From: an uncultured Eubacteriales bacterium
GTDB lineage: Bacteria > Bacillota > Clostridia > Peptostreptococcales > Anaerovoracaceae
Direction: 5' to 3'
Length of the DNA stretch: 23,216 nt
NCBI GenBank assembly: GCA_900542245.1
Contig: UQMQ01000018.1
Coordinates: forward strand, 1-23,216
Shown here one piece after another: positions 1 to 5,573 of this stretch. How positions within the stretch are numbered: position 1 is the first letter of the stretch; every line of letters begins with the position of its first letter. Position numbers and translations under genes: made by a program. The notes beneath the pieces were generated by a model. The model ran no database searches, was not told the origin of the DNA, and was given only the letters and a program-made list of their open reading frames with translations.

Positions 1-79
1 CCGGCAGCGCGTTCTTGGACCAGCCAAGGTCGGCGAGAATGTTCTGCCCGTTGATGGCGCTGGACTCATCCGAAGCAAT
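1..79 (-). pseudogene. C-terminal fragment of a short-chain dehydrogenase/reductase (SDR), 5' part missing
   Basis: Read on the minus strand from about position 79 toward the left edge, the frame gives IIASDESSAINGQNILADLG followed by a Trp-Ser pair. This matches the typical end of classical SDR enzymes (L-A-S-D-x-x-S-x-x-x-G-Q-x-x-x-x-D-G-G-W). The frame is closed by a TGA at 89-91, and no SDR nucleotide-binding domain or YxxxK motif lies upstream; that space holds the zinc-ribbon gene, whose stop codon (79-81) abuts the fragment. Only about 26 codons are visible before the window ends. I infer a truncated remnant rather than a working gene. The alternative is a chance resemblance, which the length and order of matching positions make less likely. 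Confidence 0.5.
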
Positions 80-267
80 TATTCTACCTCAAAGTAGTCG
101 TTGTCGTCCTTTCTGCGAGGACCGTCATATTCGTATGCACCCATACAGCCGCATACGGGACATTTGCCGAAGTCATCACCGAACTCGACCATCAGGTCCA
201 GCGCGTATTTGAACTTCTTGCCGCATTGCGGGCAGTGGTAGTACATCAAGCCTACGCCCCAGCTCAT
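79..267 (-). CDS. small zinc-ribbon protein
   Basis: A 62-residue protein with two CxxC knuckles (CPQC near residue 12, CPVC near residue 36) and an acidic, charged C-terminus, so probably one bound zinc or iron. I chose the ATG at 267 because it starts one base after the stop codon of the BKACE gene (TAA at 269-271), which suggests translational coupling. An ATG at 297 would overlap the BKACE end by 29 bases, and an internal ATG at 246 is also possible. It is the last intact gene of the dehydrogenase/BKACE operon. The function is not recognised; it could assist metal loading or be a small regulator, but nothing in the sequence decides this. Confidence 0.6.
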   Translation of the reverse strand: MSWGVGLMYYHCPQCGKKFKYALDLMVEFGDDFGKCPVCGCMGAYEYDGPRRKDDNDYFEVE

Positions 268-268
268 C

Positions 269-1120
269 TTACAGCCCCAGAATTTCCCGCGCTTCATCCG
301 GTGTCGCTACTTCCAGACCGTATTCTCTGATGACGCGGGCAGCTCTTTCCACGAACTGGCGGTTGCTGTCTGCGAGCTGTCCTTTCGCGTACATGACGTT
401 ATCCTCCATGCCGACACGAATGTTGCCGCCCAGCGCGATTGCCGCGTACATGACCTCCATCGCGGAGTGTCCGACACCGAAGCAGGACCATGTGTACTGT
501 CCTTTTCCGATCAGCTCGTCCGCGGTTTCTTTCATGAACAGCAGGTTCTTGACGCTGCCCGGGATTCCGTTCGCGCAGCCCATGCAGAACTGGAAGTGCA
601 GCGGCGCTTTGAGGATGCCTTTTTTGAGGTAATATGCCGCATTTGCGATCATGCCCGGATCAAAGGCTTCAATCTCCGGCTTGGTGCCGCATTCCTGGAA
701 GAGCTGTCCACACATTTCGAGGAACTTCGGAGAGTTGATGAAAAGCGCGGTATTCAGCCAGTTCATGGAGCCGCAGTCATAGGACGCCATTTCCGGCTTC
801 AATTCCTTGACATGCTCGACTCTGGTTTCATCGGTCGCATAGATATCGCCGGAGGTAGTCAGATTCAGCACGATGTCGCAGTCCGGATGTCTTTCCTTGA
901 GCAGGGTGACGGTTTCGCGGAACTTGTTGTGATCCATCGTGCCGTTTCCCGCATCGTCTCGCATGTGCAGGTGTGCGATTGCTGCGCCTGCCTGCCAGCA
1001 GTCGTATACGTCCTCACAGATTTCCTCCGGTGTCATCGGCACGTTCGGATTGTTTTCTTTTTTTGGCCACGCGCCTGTTACAGCCGCGGTGATGATTCTC
1101 TTATTCTTTAAGTCAGCCAT
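269..1120 (-). CDS. BKACE-family beta-keto acid cleavage enzyme (Kce-like)
   Basis: A 283-residue TIM-barrel protein of the DUF849/BKACE family. Family members react a beta-keto acid with acetyl-CoA to give acetoacetate and a new acyl-CoA; the founding member cleaves 3-keto-5-aminohexanoate in lysine fermentation. Visible family features are the N-terminal TAAVTGA strand, MTPEEI, the metal-binding HLH motif in AIAHLHMRDD (about residues 46-52), EAFDPGM and the late GGNIRVGMEDN strand with the metal-ligand Glu. The residue after TGA is Trp, where lysine-type Kce has Glu as I recall, so the substrate is probably not 3-keto-5-aminohexanoate. The ATG at 1120 has AAGGAG just upstream. The gene follows the hydroxyacyl dehydrogenase by 77 bases, which fits a two-step oxidise-then-cleave route. 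The family call is firm; the substrate is unknown. Confidence 0.88.
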   Translation of the reverse strand: MADLKNKRIITAAVTGAWPKKENNPNVPMTPEEICEDVYDCWQAGAAIAHLHMRDDAGNGTMDHNKFRETVTLLKERHPDCDIVLNLTTSGDIYATDETRVEHVKELKPEMASYDCGSMNWLNTALFINSPKFLEMCGQLFQECGTKPEIEAFDPGMIANAAYYLKKGILKAPLHFQFCMGCANGIPGSVKNLLFMKETADELIGKGQYTWSCFGVGHSAMEVMYAAIALGGNIRVGMEDNVMYAKGQLADSNRQFVERAARVIREYGLEVATPDEAREILGL

Positions 1121-1197
1121 TTTATTTTCTCCTTTGTTGATGTTTTCGATGTATATGCGTGTTTTTTTCGCTGTCACGCAGCGTTTCGTCCATGCGC

Positions 1198-2127
1198 TTA
1201 TTTTCCGTAAAGCATGCGGATCAGATAGGTGTTCAGATCATCTCTGACCTGATCCATCTCTTCGTTGCTCCACTTTTGGAAGCCCTCGCCGGTCTTGAAG
1301 CCCAGTTTGCCTTCTTCTTTCAGTTTGACAAGAAGCGGTGACGGCTCGTGACTGTCCTCGATATAAGGCAGCACATATTCGTGAATGTTATAGGTCAGAT
1401 CCAAACCTACCATATCGGCATTTTCCATTGCGGAAAGCTGCGGCAGTCTGAGTCCGAAGGAATTCTTGATCGCCGTATCTACGGTCGCCGCGTCCGCGAT
1501 GCCATGTTCTACGATGGAGATTGCTTCTCTCCAAAGCGCGTGCTGCAGGCGGTTGGCGATAAAGCCCGGCACATCCTTGTTGCAGAGGCATGGCTTCTTG
1601 CCGATCCTGGTCATAAAGTCCATGACAGTCTGTGCGGTTTCGTCGGTGGTCGCGTCTGTCTTTACAACCTCTACCAGCGGAATCAGATGACCCGGATTCC
1701 AGAAATGCGTGCCGCAGAAGCGTTCCCGATGCTTGAGGTCACGACTGATTTCAGTCGGGCTCATGACAGAGGTGTTTGTGCAGAAAATACAATCCGGCCT
1801 GCAGCGTTCTTCCAGCTTCGCGAAAGTCTCGCGTTTGAGGTTCATATCCTCAAAGACTGCTTCGATCACCAGATCCGCATTCTTCACGCCCGCGCTGTCG
1901 AGATCTCTGGTGAAGTGGATTCTCGCAAGGCGTTCCGCAAGCTCCGCCTCTGATACAATGCCCTTCTCTACCAGCTGCTTCGTACTCTGGCGAATACCGG
2001 CAGGCACGTCCACATCATTGATGTCATAAATGGTAATCTCATAGTCTTTGACGGAGGAGACCACGAAAGCGATATTCTTTCCCATCAAGCCTCCGCCCAT
2101 GACCAGTACATTTTTGATATTTCCCAT
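1198..2127 (-). CDS. 3-hydroxyacyl-CoA / beta-hydroxyacid dehydrogenase
   Basis: A 309-residue NAD-dependent dehydrogenase of the 3HCDH family. The N-terminal Rossmann motif GGGLMGKNIA is at about residues 10-19, ENADMVGLDLT is in the C-terminal domain, and the catalytic His lies in GTHFWNPGHLIPLVEVV. Length is normal for the short single-function form. The HFWNP loop differs from the HFFNPxPxM of crotonate-type HBD enzymes, so a free beta-hydroxy acid (as in carnitine dehydrogenase relatives) is as plausible as an acyl-CoA. I chose ATG 2127 (MGNIKN) because GGAAAGG lies 9 bases upstream; the ATG at 2136 sits directly on that site. It is the first gene after the sigma-54 promoter, and the BKACE enzyme downstream would consume its beta-keto product. 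Confidence 0.88.
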   Translation of the reverse strand: MGNIKNVLVMGGGLMGKNIAFVVSSVKDYEITIYDINDVDVPAGIRQSTKQLVEKGIVSEAELAERLARIHFTRDLDSAGVKNADLVIEAVFEDMNLKRETFAKLEERCRPDCIFCTNTSVMSPTEISRDLKHRERFCGTHFWNPGHLIPLVEVVKTDATTDETAQTVMDFMTRIGKKPCLCNKDVPGFIANRLQHALWREAISIVEHGIADAATVDTAIKNSFGLRLPQLSAMENADMVGLDLTYNIHEYVLPYIEDSHEPSPLLVKLKEEGKLGFKTGEGFQKWSNEEMDQVRDDLNTYLIRMLYGK

Positions 2128-2214
2128 GTTTCTCATCCTTTCCGATTTCGTTTTTTTTCTACCTTCGGTTAACAAAGGCATGATAACGAATACATCTTTT
2201 ATGCCTCACTATAT

Positions 2215-2230
2215 AGCAAAAGCTGTGCCA
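2215..2230 (-). promoter_or_regulatory. sigma-54 (-24/-12) promoter of the dehydrogenase/BKACE operon
   Basis: On the minus strand the sequence is TGGCACAGCTTTTGCT, a full match to the RpoN consensus TGGCAC-N5-TTGCW with exactly 10 bases between the GG and GC doublets. It points at the dehydrogenase gene, leaving a 5' leader of about 77 bases. The gene immediately upstream encodes a sigma-54-dependent activator, so promoter and activator support each other. Confidence 0.88.
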
Positions 2231-2307
2231 AATCTTTGACACAGCCGAAAAGGACGTATTTTTCAAGCTTTTCCTGCTTTTCTCCGCCGTTCACGCTTTT
2301 CCGGGTT

Positions 2308-2334
2308 GATGTTGCAAAATAACATCATGTTGCA
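2308..2334 (-). promoter_or_regulatory. candidate upstream activating site for the sigma-54 activator
   Basis: Two overlapping dyads lie about 80-100 bases upstream of the -24 element: GATGTT-GCAAAAT-AACATC (2308-2326) and AACATCATGTT (2321-2331). A TGCAAC box also occurs here and again near 2361. Spacing and symmetry fit an enhancer bound by the Fis-type helix-turn-helix of the activator encoded just upstream. This is inferred; the binding motif of this activator is not known. Confidence 0.5.
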
Positions 2335-2381
2335 TTTCTGAGACTTGAAACGTCTCTTTTTTGCAACCTCCCGCGATAAGG

Positions 2382-3803
2382 TCACAACTTCTCCTGTCGT
2401 GCCGCGTGCGCTTGCTCCTTGCCGCAAGGCTTTGGATGCAGCTTACGATAGAGCACGCTGCGATGAATCCCCAGGCGTTCCGCCGCTTCTCCTACGCAGC
2501 CATTGCATTCCCGCAGCGTCTTTTCGATCAGCCACCGTTCCGCGGCGGTCGAGAAGCTCTTGAGATCGCCGCCTCCTTCAAACATCGCGTAATCCTGCGT
2601 CATCAGATCCTGCTCATCATAGGCCGCGGTCGGCGTCGGCGTGAAGATCAGCTGGTTATCCCTGCTGATGACGAAGATGCGCTCCATGACATTGCGCAGC
2701 TCCCGGATATTGCCCGGCCAATTGTGGCGCAGCATGGTCTCGATGGTTACCGGCGCGAGCGTCTTCTGCGCGTCATATTTTTCGTTCAGCTCGCGCAGGA
2801 AGCTTTCTGCCAAAGGGATAATATCTTCCCTTCGCTCTCTGAGCGGCGGCAGCTGGATGAGGAATACGCTCAGGCGATAATAAAGGTCCTCGCGGAACCT
2901 ATGCTCTTTTACCATATTCTTCAGATTCACGTTGGTGGCACAGATGATCCGCGCGTCGATGGGGATATTTTTGACACCGCCGACACGACGAATCTCCCGA
3001 TTTTCAAGCGCACGCAGAAGCTTTGACTGCAGCGAAAGCGGCATATCCCCGATCTCGTCCAAAAAAATCGTGCCGCCGGAGGCTGCCTCAAAGAGACCGA
3101 TCTTCCCCTTGCTCAAAGCGCCCGTAAATGCCCCGGCCTCGTAGCCAAAAAGCTCGGATTCCAAAAGCTGCTCCGGGATCGCCGCGCAGTTGATGCTGAT
3201 AAACGCCTTGTCAGCACGCAGGGAATTTTCGTGGATGAATCTGGCCATGACATCCTTGCCCGTACCGCTTTCGCCCAGAATAACGACGTTGCTGTCTGTC
3301 GGCGCAATAGCCTGGATGGTCTGCATGACCGTCTGCATCGCGGGACTGCCGGCAATCATACGGCTATGCCCTTTGAGACGCAGATGATCCAGTTCTCTCT
3401 GCATCCGCGCCATCGCCGCGCGCTCCTTGGCGATGATCTCCTCCCATTCCTTGTTGTGCTCCATGCTCATATTGGTGGTTACGACCATCTCCACGTTGCC
3501 GCGCGCATCCAAGACCGGAATGCTGTGCGAAATGCTGGAATTTTTGGCGTGATAGGTCAGCGCGGATACCGCGTCCTGCTTCGTCTGGATGGCGGTCAGG
3601 GAGGTAGACTTATCGTAAACCCCTTCTTTGACCAGCTGTTTTACATTTTTGTACATCAGCTCTTCTCTCGGCGGACCGATTCGCTCTGCGCCCACCTCGT
3701 TGACAAAGATGATGTTCCCCTCTCCGTCCGTGATGAAAATAGATTCTTTATAGTATTGATTCAATGCTGCGAGAATTTCTTCCGCGGTAAATTTTTTCTG
3801 CAT
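2382..3803 (-). CDS. sigma-54-dependent transcriptional activator (PAS-AAA+-Fis HTH)
   Basis: A 473-residue enhancer-binding protein. An N-terminal PAS sensor region covers about residues 10-115 (ITDGEGNIIFVN). The AAA+ domain has Walker A GESGTGK (177-183), the sigma-54-contacting GAFTGA loop (224-229), Walker B TIFLDEIG (245-252) and NWPGNIREL (about 361-369). A C-terminal Fis-type HTH sits at about 434-456 (VGEAAERLGIHRSVLYRKL). It probably senses a small ligand through PAS and switches on the dehydrogenase/BKACE operon from the adjacent -24/-12 promoter. I chose ATG 3803 because AGGAGG lies 9 bases upstream. A GTG at 3857 would add 18 residues, part of them encoded by inserted AbiE-module DNA. 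The ribosome binding site is inside a 23-bp repeat duplicated at 5407, so the gene now lies downstream of the toxin-antitoxin pair rather than its probable original promoter. Confidence 0.93.
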   Translation of the reverse strand: MQKKFTAEEILAALNQYYKESIFITDGEGNIIFVNEVGAERIGPPREELMYKNVKQLVKEGVYDKSTSLTAIQTKQDAVSALTYHAKNSSISHSIPVLDARGNVEMVVTTNMSMEHNKEWEEIIAKERAAMARMQRELDHLRLKGHSRMIAGSPAMQTVMQTIQAIAPTDSNVVILGESGTGKDVMARFIHENSLRADKAFISINCAAIPEQLLESELFGYEAGAFTGALSKGKIGLFEAASGGTIFLDEIGDMPLSLQSKLLRALENREIRRVGGVKNIPIDARIICATNVNLKNMVKEHRFREDLYYRLSVFLIQLPPLRERREDIIPLAESFLRELNEKYDAQKTLAPVTIETMLRHNWPGNIRELRNVMERIFVISRDNQLIFTPTPTAAYDEQDLMTQDYAMFEGGGDLKSFSTAAERWLIEKTLRECNGCVGEAAERLGIHRSVLYRKLHPKPCGKEQAHAARQEKL

Positions 3804-3807
3804 ACGC

Positions 3808-3830
3808 TGCCGCCTCCTGCTGTCCGCAAA
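3808..3830. repeat. 23-bp direct repeat, proximal copy (AbiE module boundary)
   Basis: Identical over all 23 bases to 5407-5429, with different bases on both sides of each copy. This copy contains the AGGAGG ribosome binding site (minus strand) of the sigma-54 activator. The two copies bracket exactly the AbiE pair with its own promoter. Confidence 0.9.
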
Positions 3831-3875
3831 TGCTTCATCGATTTTTCCAATTGCCACATAGATTTTTTACTCTGC

Positions 3876-4685
3876 TCACTCTGCCTTGAAATCAAGAAGT
3901 TTGGCAACCTCTTCCAAAGTATCGAGCACTACCGCAAAGTCCAATGCACCGATATACCTGTTCTCAGCAAGATAGTTATCCCAAAGTTTATACAACTGCG
4001 GTTCTTCTCGAATTTCTTTTAGGATCTCATGCCGCTCCTCAATCTCCCGAATAGAATCACGTTTCTTGGCTGTATGCAAAACTGCTGTTTTCAAGATTTC
4101 AGGTTTTAACTCCAATCTGCGACTACGGAACAAGGTATGCAGATCATAGAAGTCTCTTGCTCTTGTTGTCCCGATGTTCCGTCGGATAATCGTCTCAAAC
4201 TTCTCAGCAAGCACCGTTTCCAAAGTGTATGCCATAACCGGAATTATTTTCTCATCAAAGAGCATCGGGAAATCATATTGGATAGCCGCAGGCGTTATAG
4301 CATCTCCTGTCGTAACATCTATTTTCATAGGGGTATTGATTTTACCGTACCTTGCATGTAAATGGACGCGGAAGTTATTATATGCATCTACCTCGCGAAT
4401 AGGTTCAATGCTTTGATATTCAAACGTAATTCCGTCATTCACATGCACGGCAAGGATCTCTTTGACCACTTTGACGATTTCGTCTTCTTCCATTGTAATA
4501 CCCCGAACCGTAGTATCCATATCCATCGTTGTTCGCTCGCTAATACCAATCATGGAAGATATGAGCAAGCCTCCCTTGAGAATAAAGTTCTCTTTGTAAT
4601 CGGAATTTGCTAAACGTTCCAGCACACGCTCAAATAAAAACATCTGCAAAACCTCTTGCGCGCGGAGATTCTTCTTTGCAGCCAT
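3876..4685 (-). CDS. abiEii: AbiEii-type nucleotidyltransferase toxin (type IV toxin-antitoxin)
   Basis: A 269-residue protein of the AbiEii/DUF1814 nucleotidyltransferase family, the toxin half of a bacteriostatic type IV system known for phage abortive infection and element maintenance. Motif I is GG at 38-39 followed by D55-x-D57, motif II is KIDVTTGD with D123, and motif III is ETVLAEKFETI (157-167), followed by RARDFYDL. All the usual catalytic positions are present, so it looks intact. It follows the AbiEi gene by 38 bases, the normal order. The start ATG at 4685 lies inside a 7-bp hairpin (4681-4697) with only a distant AAAGG upstream, which may hold translation low. The sigma-54 activator gene follows 72 bases downstream on the same strand with no visible terminator. 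Confidence 0.87.
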   Translation of the reverse strand: MAAKKNLRAQEVLQMFLFERVLERLANSDYKENFILKGGLLISSMIGISERTTMDMDTTVRGITMEEDEIVKVVKEILAVHVNDGITFEYQSIEPIREVDAYNNFRVHLHARYGKINTPMKIDVTTGDAITPAAIQYDFPMLFDEKIIPVMAYTLETVLAEKFETIIRRNIGTTRARDFYDLHTLFRSRRLELKPEILKTAVLHTAKKRDSIREIEERHEILKEIREEPQLYKLWDNYLAENRYIGALDFAVVLDTLEEVAKLLDFKAE

Positions 4686-4697
4686 ACTGCGTATGGC
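4681..4697 (-). promoter_or_regulatory. hairpin enclosing the abiEii start codon
   Basis: GCCATAC-GCA-GTATGGC on the minus strand: a perfect 7-bp stem with a 3-base loop, with the abiEii ATG in the 3' arm. It could mask the toxin start unless ribosomes translating abiEi open it. The palindrome is seen directly; the role is inferred. Confidence 0.5.
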
Positions 4698-4723
4698 GCC
4701 TTTTAATTATTCAGGTGTTCGCA

Positions 4724-5320
4724 TTACAGTACCTCCATGTAGGTTCTGACTTTCTCCTCTACCCCAAGAATCTTGCTGTATTTCAACAGCTTGCGTCTGT
4801 CGTTCTTATTGTGGAAGTAGTCTTTGATTGCCTGCGTATAAATCTGGATATCGACCTTATCTTTGTCCCGAATCAAGTCACAGACACAACGTTCCTTATC
4901 ATACAGCAGAACTGTGGCTCCCTGCGGGGACTGCGTCTTTGCGACTCCAAGCTCATAAACCTCCGGCTGTACATAATGGCAGCGAAGGTTGGCAACATCT
5001 CTTTTCATGCGGCTTATGTTTGTGCCCTGCGGTACAGTAATATCAAAGATATGCGGTGTGCGGTCCGATAATCCCCAAAGGTATAACGCTGTTCCGTAAG
5101 AAAAAATTGCTTTTGCGCTCTGTACCTGTATTAGGGCAAATTCGTCTGCAAGATCATCGGAAAGTGTATACAGACCTTTGCGGATTTGCTCCAGCTTGCC
5201 TGCGTCTACATATTTTCGAAGCACCATCCTGCTGATTCCGGCAGTTTCAATATCACTTGTTCTAATGAAACCGTTATTAGAATCTGCAAGCCTTTTGATT
5301 TCATTCCAAAGCTTATCCAT
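4724..5320 (-). CDS. abiEi: AbiEi-family antitoxin / transcriptional autorepressor
   Basis: A 198-residue protein with an N-terminal winged-helix domain (about residues 1-60: GFIRTSDIETAGISRMVLRK, then RKGLYTL) and a C-terminal domain typical of AbiEi (SYGTALYLWGLSD, ATVLLYDKERCVCDLIRD). Known AbiEi proteins repress their own promoter and counteract AbiEii without binding it directly. I chose ATG 5320 because GAGGAG lies 7 bases upstream; an in-frame ATG 36 bases earlier has no such site. It is the first gene after a strong promoter (5364-5392) lying inside the repeat-bracketed module, so the pair carries its own expression signals. The gene looks more AT-rich than the flanking ABC-F and activator genes. 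Confidence 0.85.
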   Translation of the reverse strand: MDKLWNEIKRLADSNNGFIRTSDIETAGISRMVLRKYVDAGKLEQIRKGLYTLSDDLADEFALIQVQSAKAIFSYGTALYLWGLSDRTPHIFDITVPQGTNISRMKRDVANLRCHYVQPEVYELGVAKTQSPQGATVLLYDKERCVCDLIRDKDKVDIQIYTQAIKDYFHNKNDRRKLLKYSKILGVEEKVRTYMEVL

Positions 5321-5363
5321 AGAAACGCTCCTCTTCATACGAGAATTTACATTCATGCTTTAA

Positions 5364-5392
5364 ATTATATCGTTCTAAAGCGCGTTTGTAAA
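5364..5392 (-). promoter_or_regulatory. promoter of the abiEi-abiEii pair
   Basis: Minus strand: TTTACA, exact 17-base spacer, perfect TATAAT, 44 bases upstream of the abiEi start. TTTACA and a downstream TGTAAA form an inverted pair around the -10, a possible AbiEi operator. The promoter lies inside the 23-bp repeats and therefore travelled with the module. It is now probably the main source of transcription for the sigma-54 activator gene too. Confidence 0.75.
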
Positions 5393-5406
5393 TTTTTAAA
5401 TATTTA

Positions 5407-5429
5407 TGCCGCCTCCTGCTGTCCGCAAA
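5407..5429. repeat. 23-bp direct repeat, distal copy (AbiE module boundary)
   Basis: Perfect copy of 3808-3830, 1599 bases away. It lies just downstream of a minus-strand promoter (5455-5483). Deleting one repeat plus the intervening DNA would place that promoter and a short leader directly in front of the activator's ribosome binding site and start codon. Confidence 0.9.
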
Positions 5430-5451
5430 CAATGCGCTCATTCTCTTCTCC

Positions 5452-5465
5452 ACAAGTATACTTGT
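5452..5465. promoter_or_regulatory. 14-bp perfect palindrome between divergent promoters
   Basis: ACAAGTATACTTGT is self-complementary over 14 bases and covers the -10 of the minus-strand promoter at 5455-5483. It may be an operator, or simply a symmetrical -10 region. No binding protein can be named. Confidence 0.35.
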
Positions 5466-5483
5466 TTTTCGCGAAAGAAACAA
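5455..5483 (-). promoter_or_regulatory. probable original promoter of the sigma-54 activator gene, now separated from it
   Basis: Minus strand: TTGTTT, 17-base spacer, TATACT. No intact gene starts directly downstream. The next features on that strand are the distal 23-bp repeat and then the AbiE module. Joining across the repeats gives a normal leader with AGGAGG and the activator ATG, which is why I assign this promoter to the activator. Confidence 0.6.
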
Positions 5484-5493
5484 CTCTTTTGTC

Positions 5494-5522
5494 TTGTTAT
5501 TGTCCGTCAAATAGGATATAGT
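5494..5522 (+). promoter_or_regulatory. promoter of the ABC-F gene
   Basis: Plus strand: TTGTTA, exact 17-base spacer, TATAGT, about 50 bases upstream of the ABC-F start codon. It is divergent from the minus-strand promoter at 5455-5483, so the two share one short control region. Confidence 0.6.
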
Positions 5523-5573
5523 TATGTAGGCGGAAACGCAAACAAGCATGATCTGTTACAAAGGAGTTTTTAT

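Noticed and set aside
467..1111. Long plus-strand frame opposite the BKACE gene, and similar long frames opposite the his genes
   Set aside because: These are antisense shadows caused by GC-rich third positions; none has a ribosome binding site or domain signature.
5313..5549. A 78-codon minus-strand frame sharing FADSRRR with the extended activator frame
   Set aside because: The shared peptide is encoded by the 23-bp direct repeat. The frame crosses two promoters and overlaps abiEi, so it is explained by the insertion.
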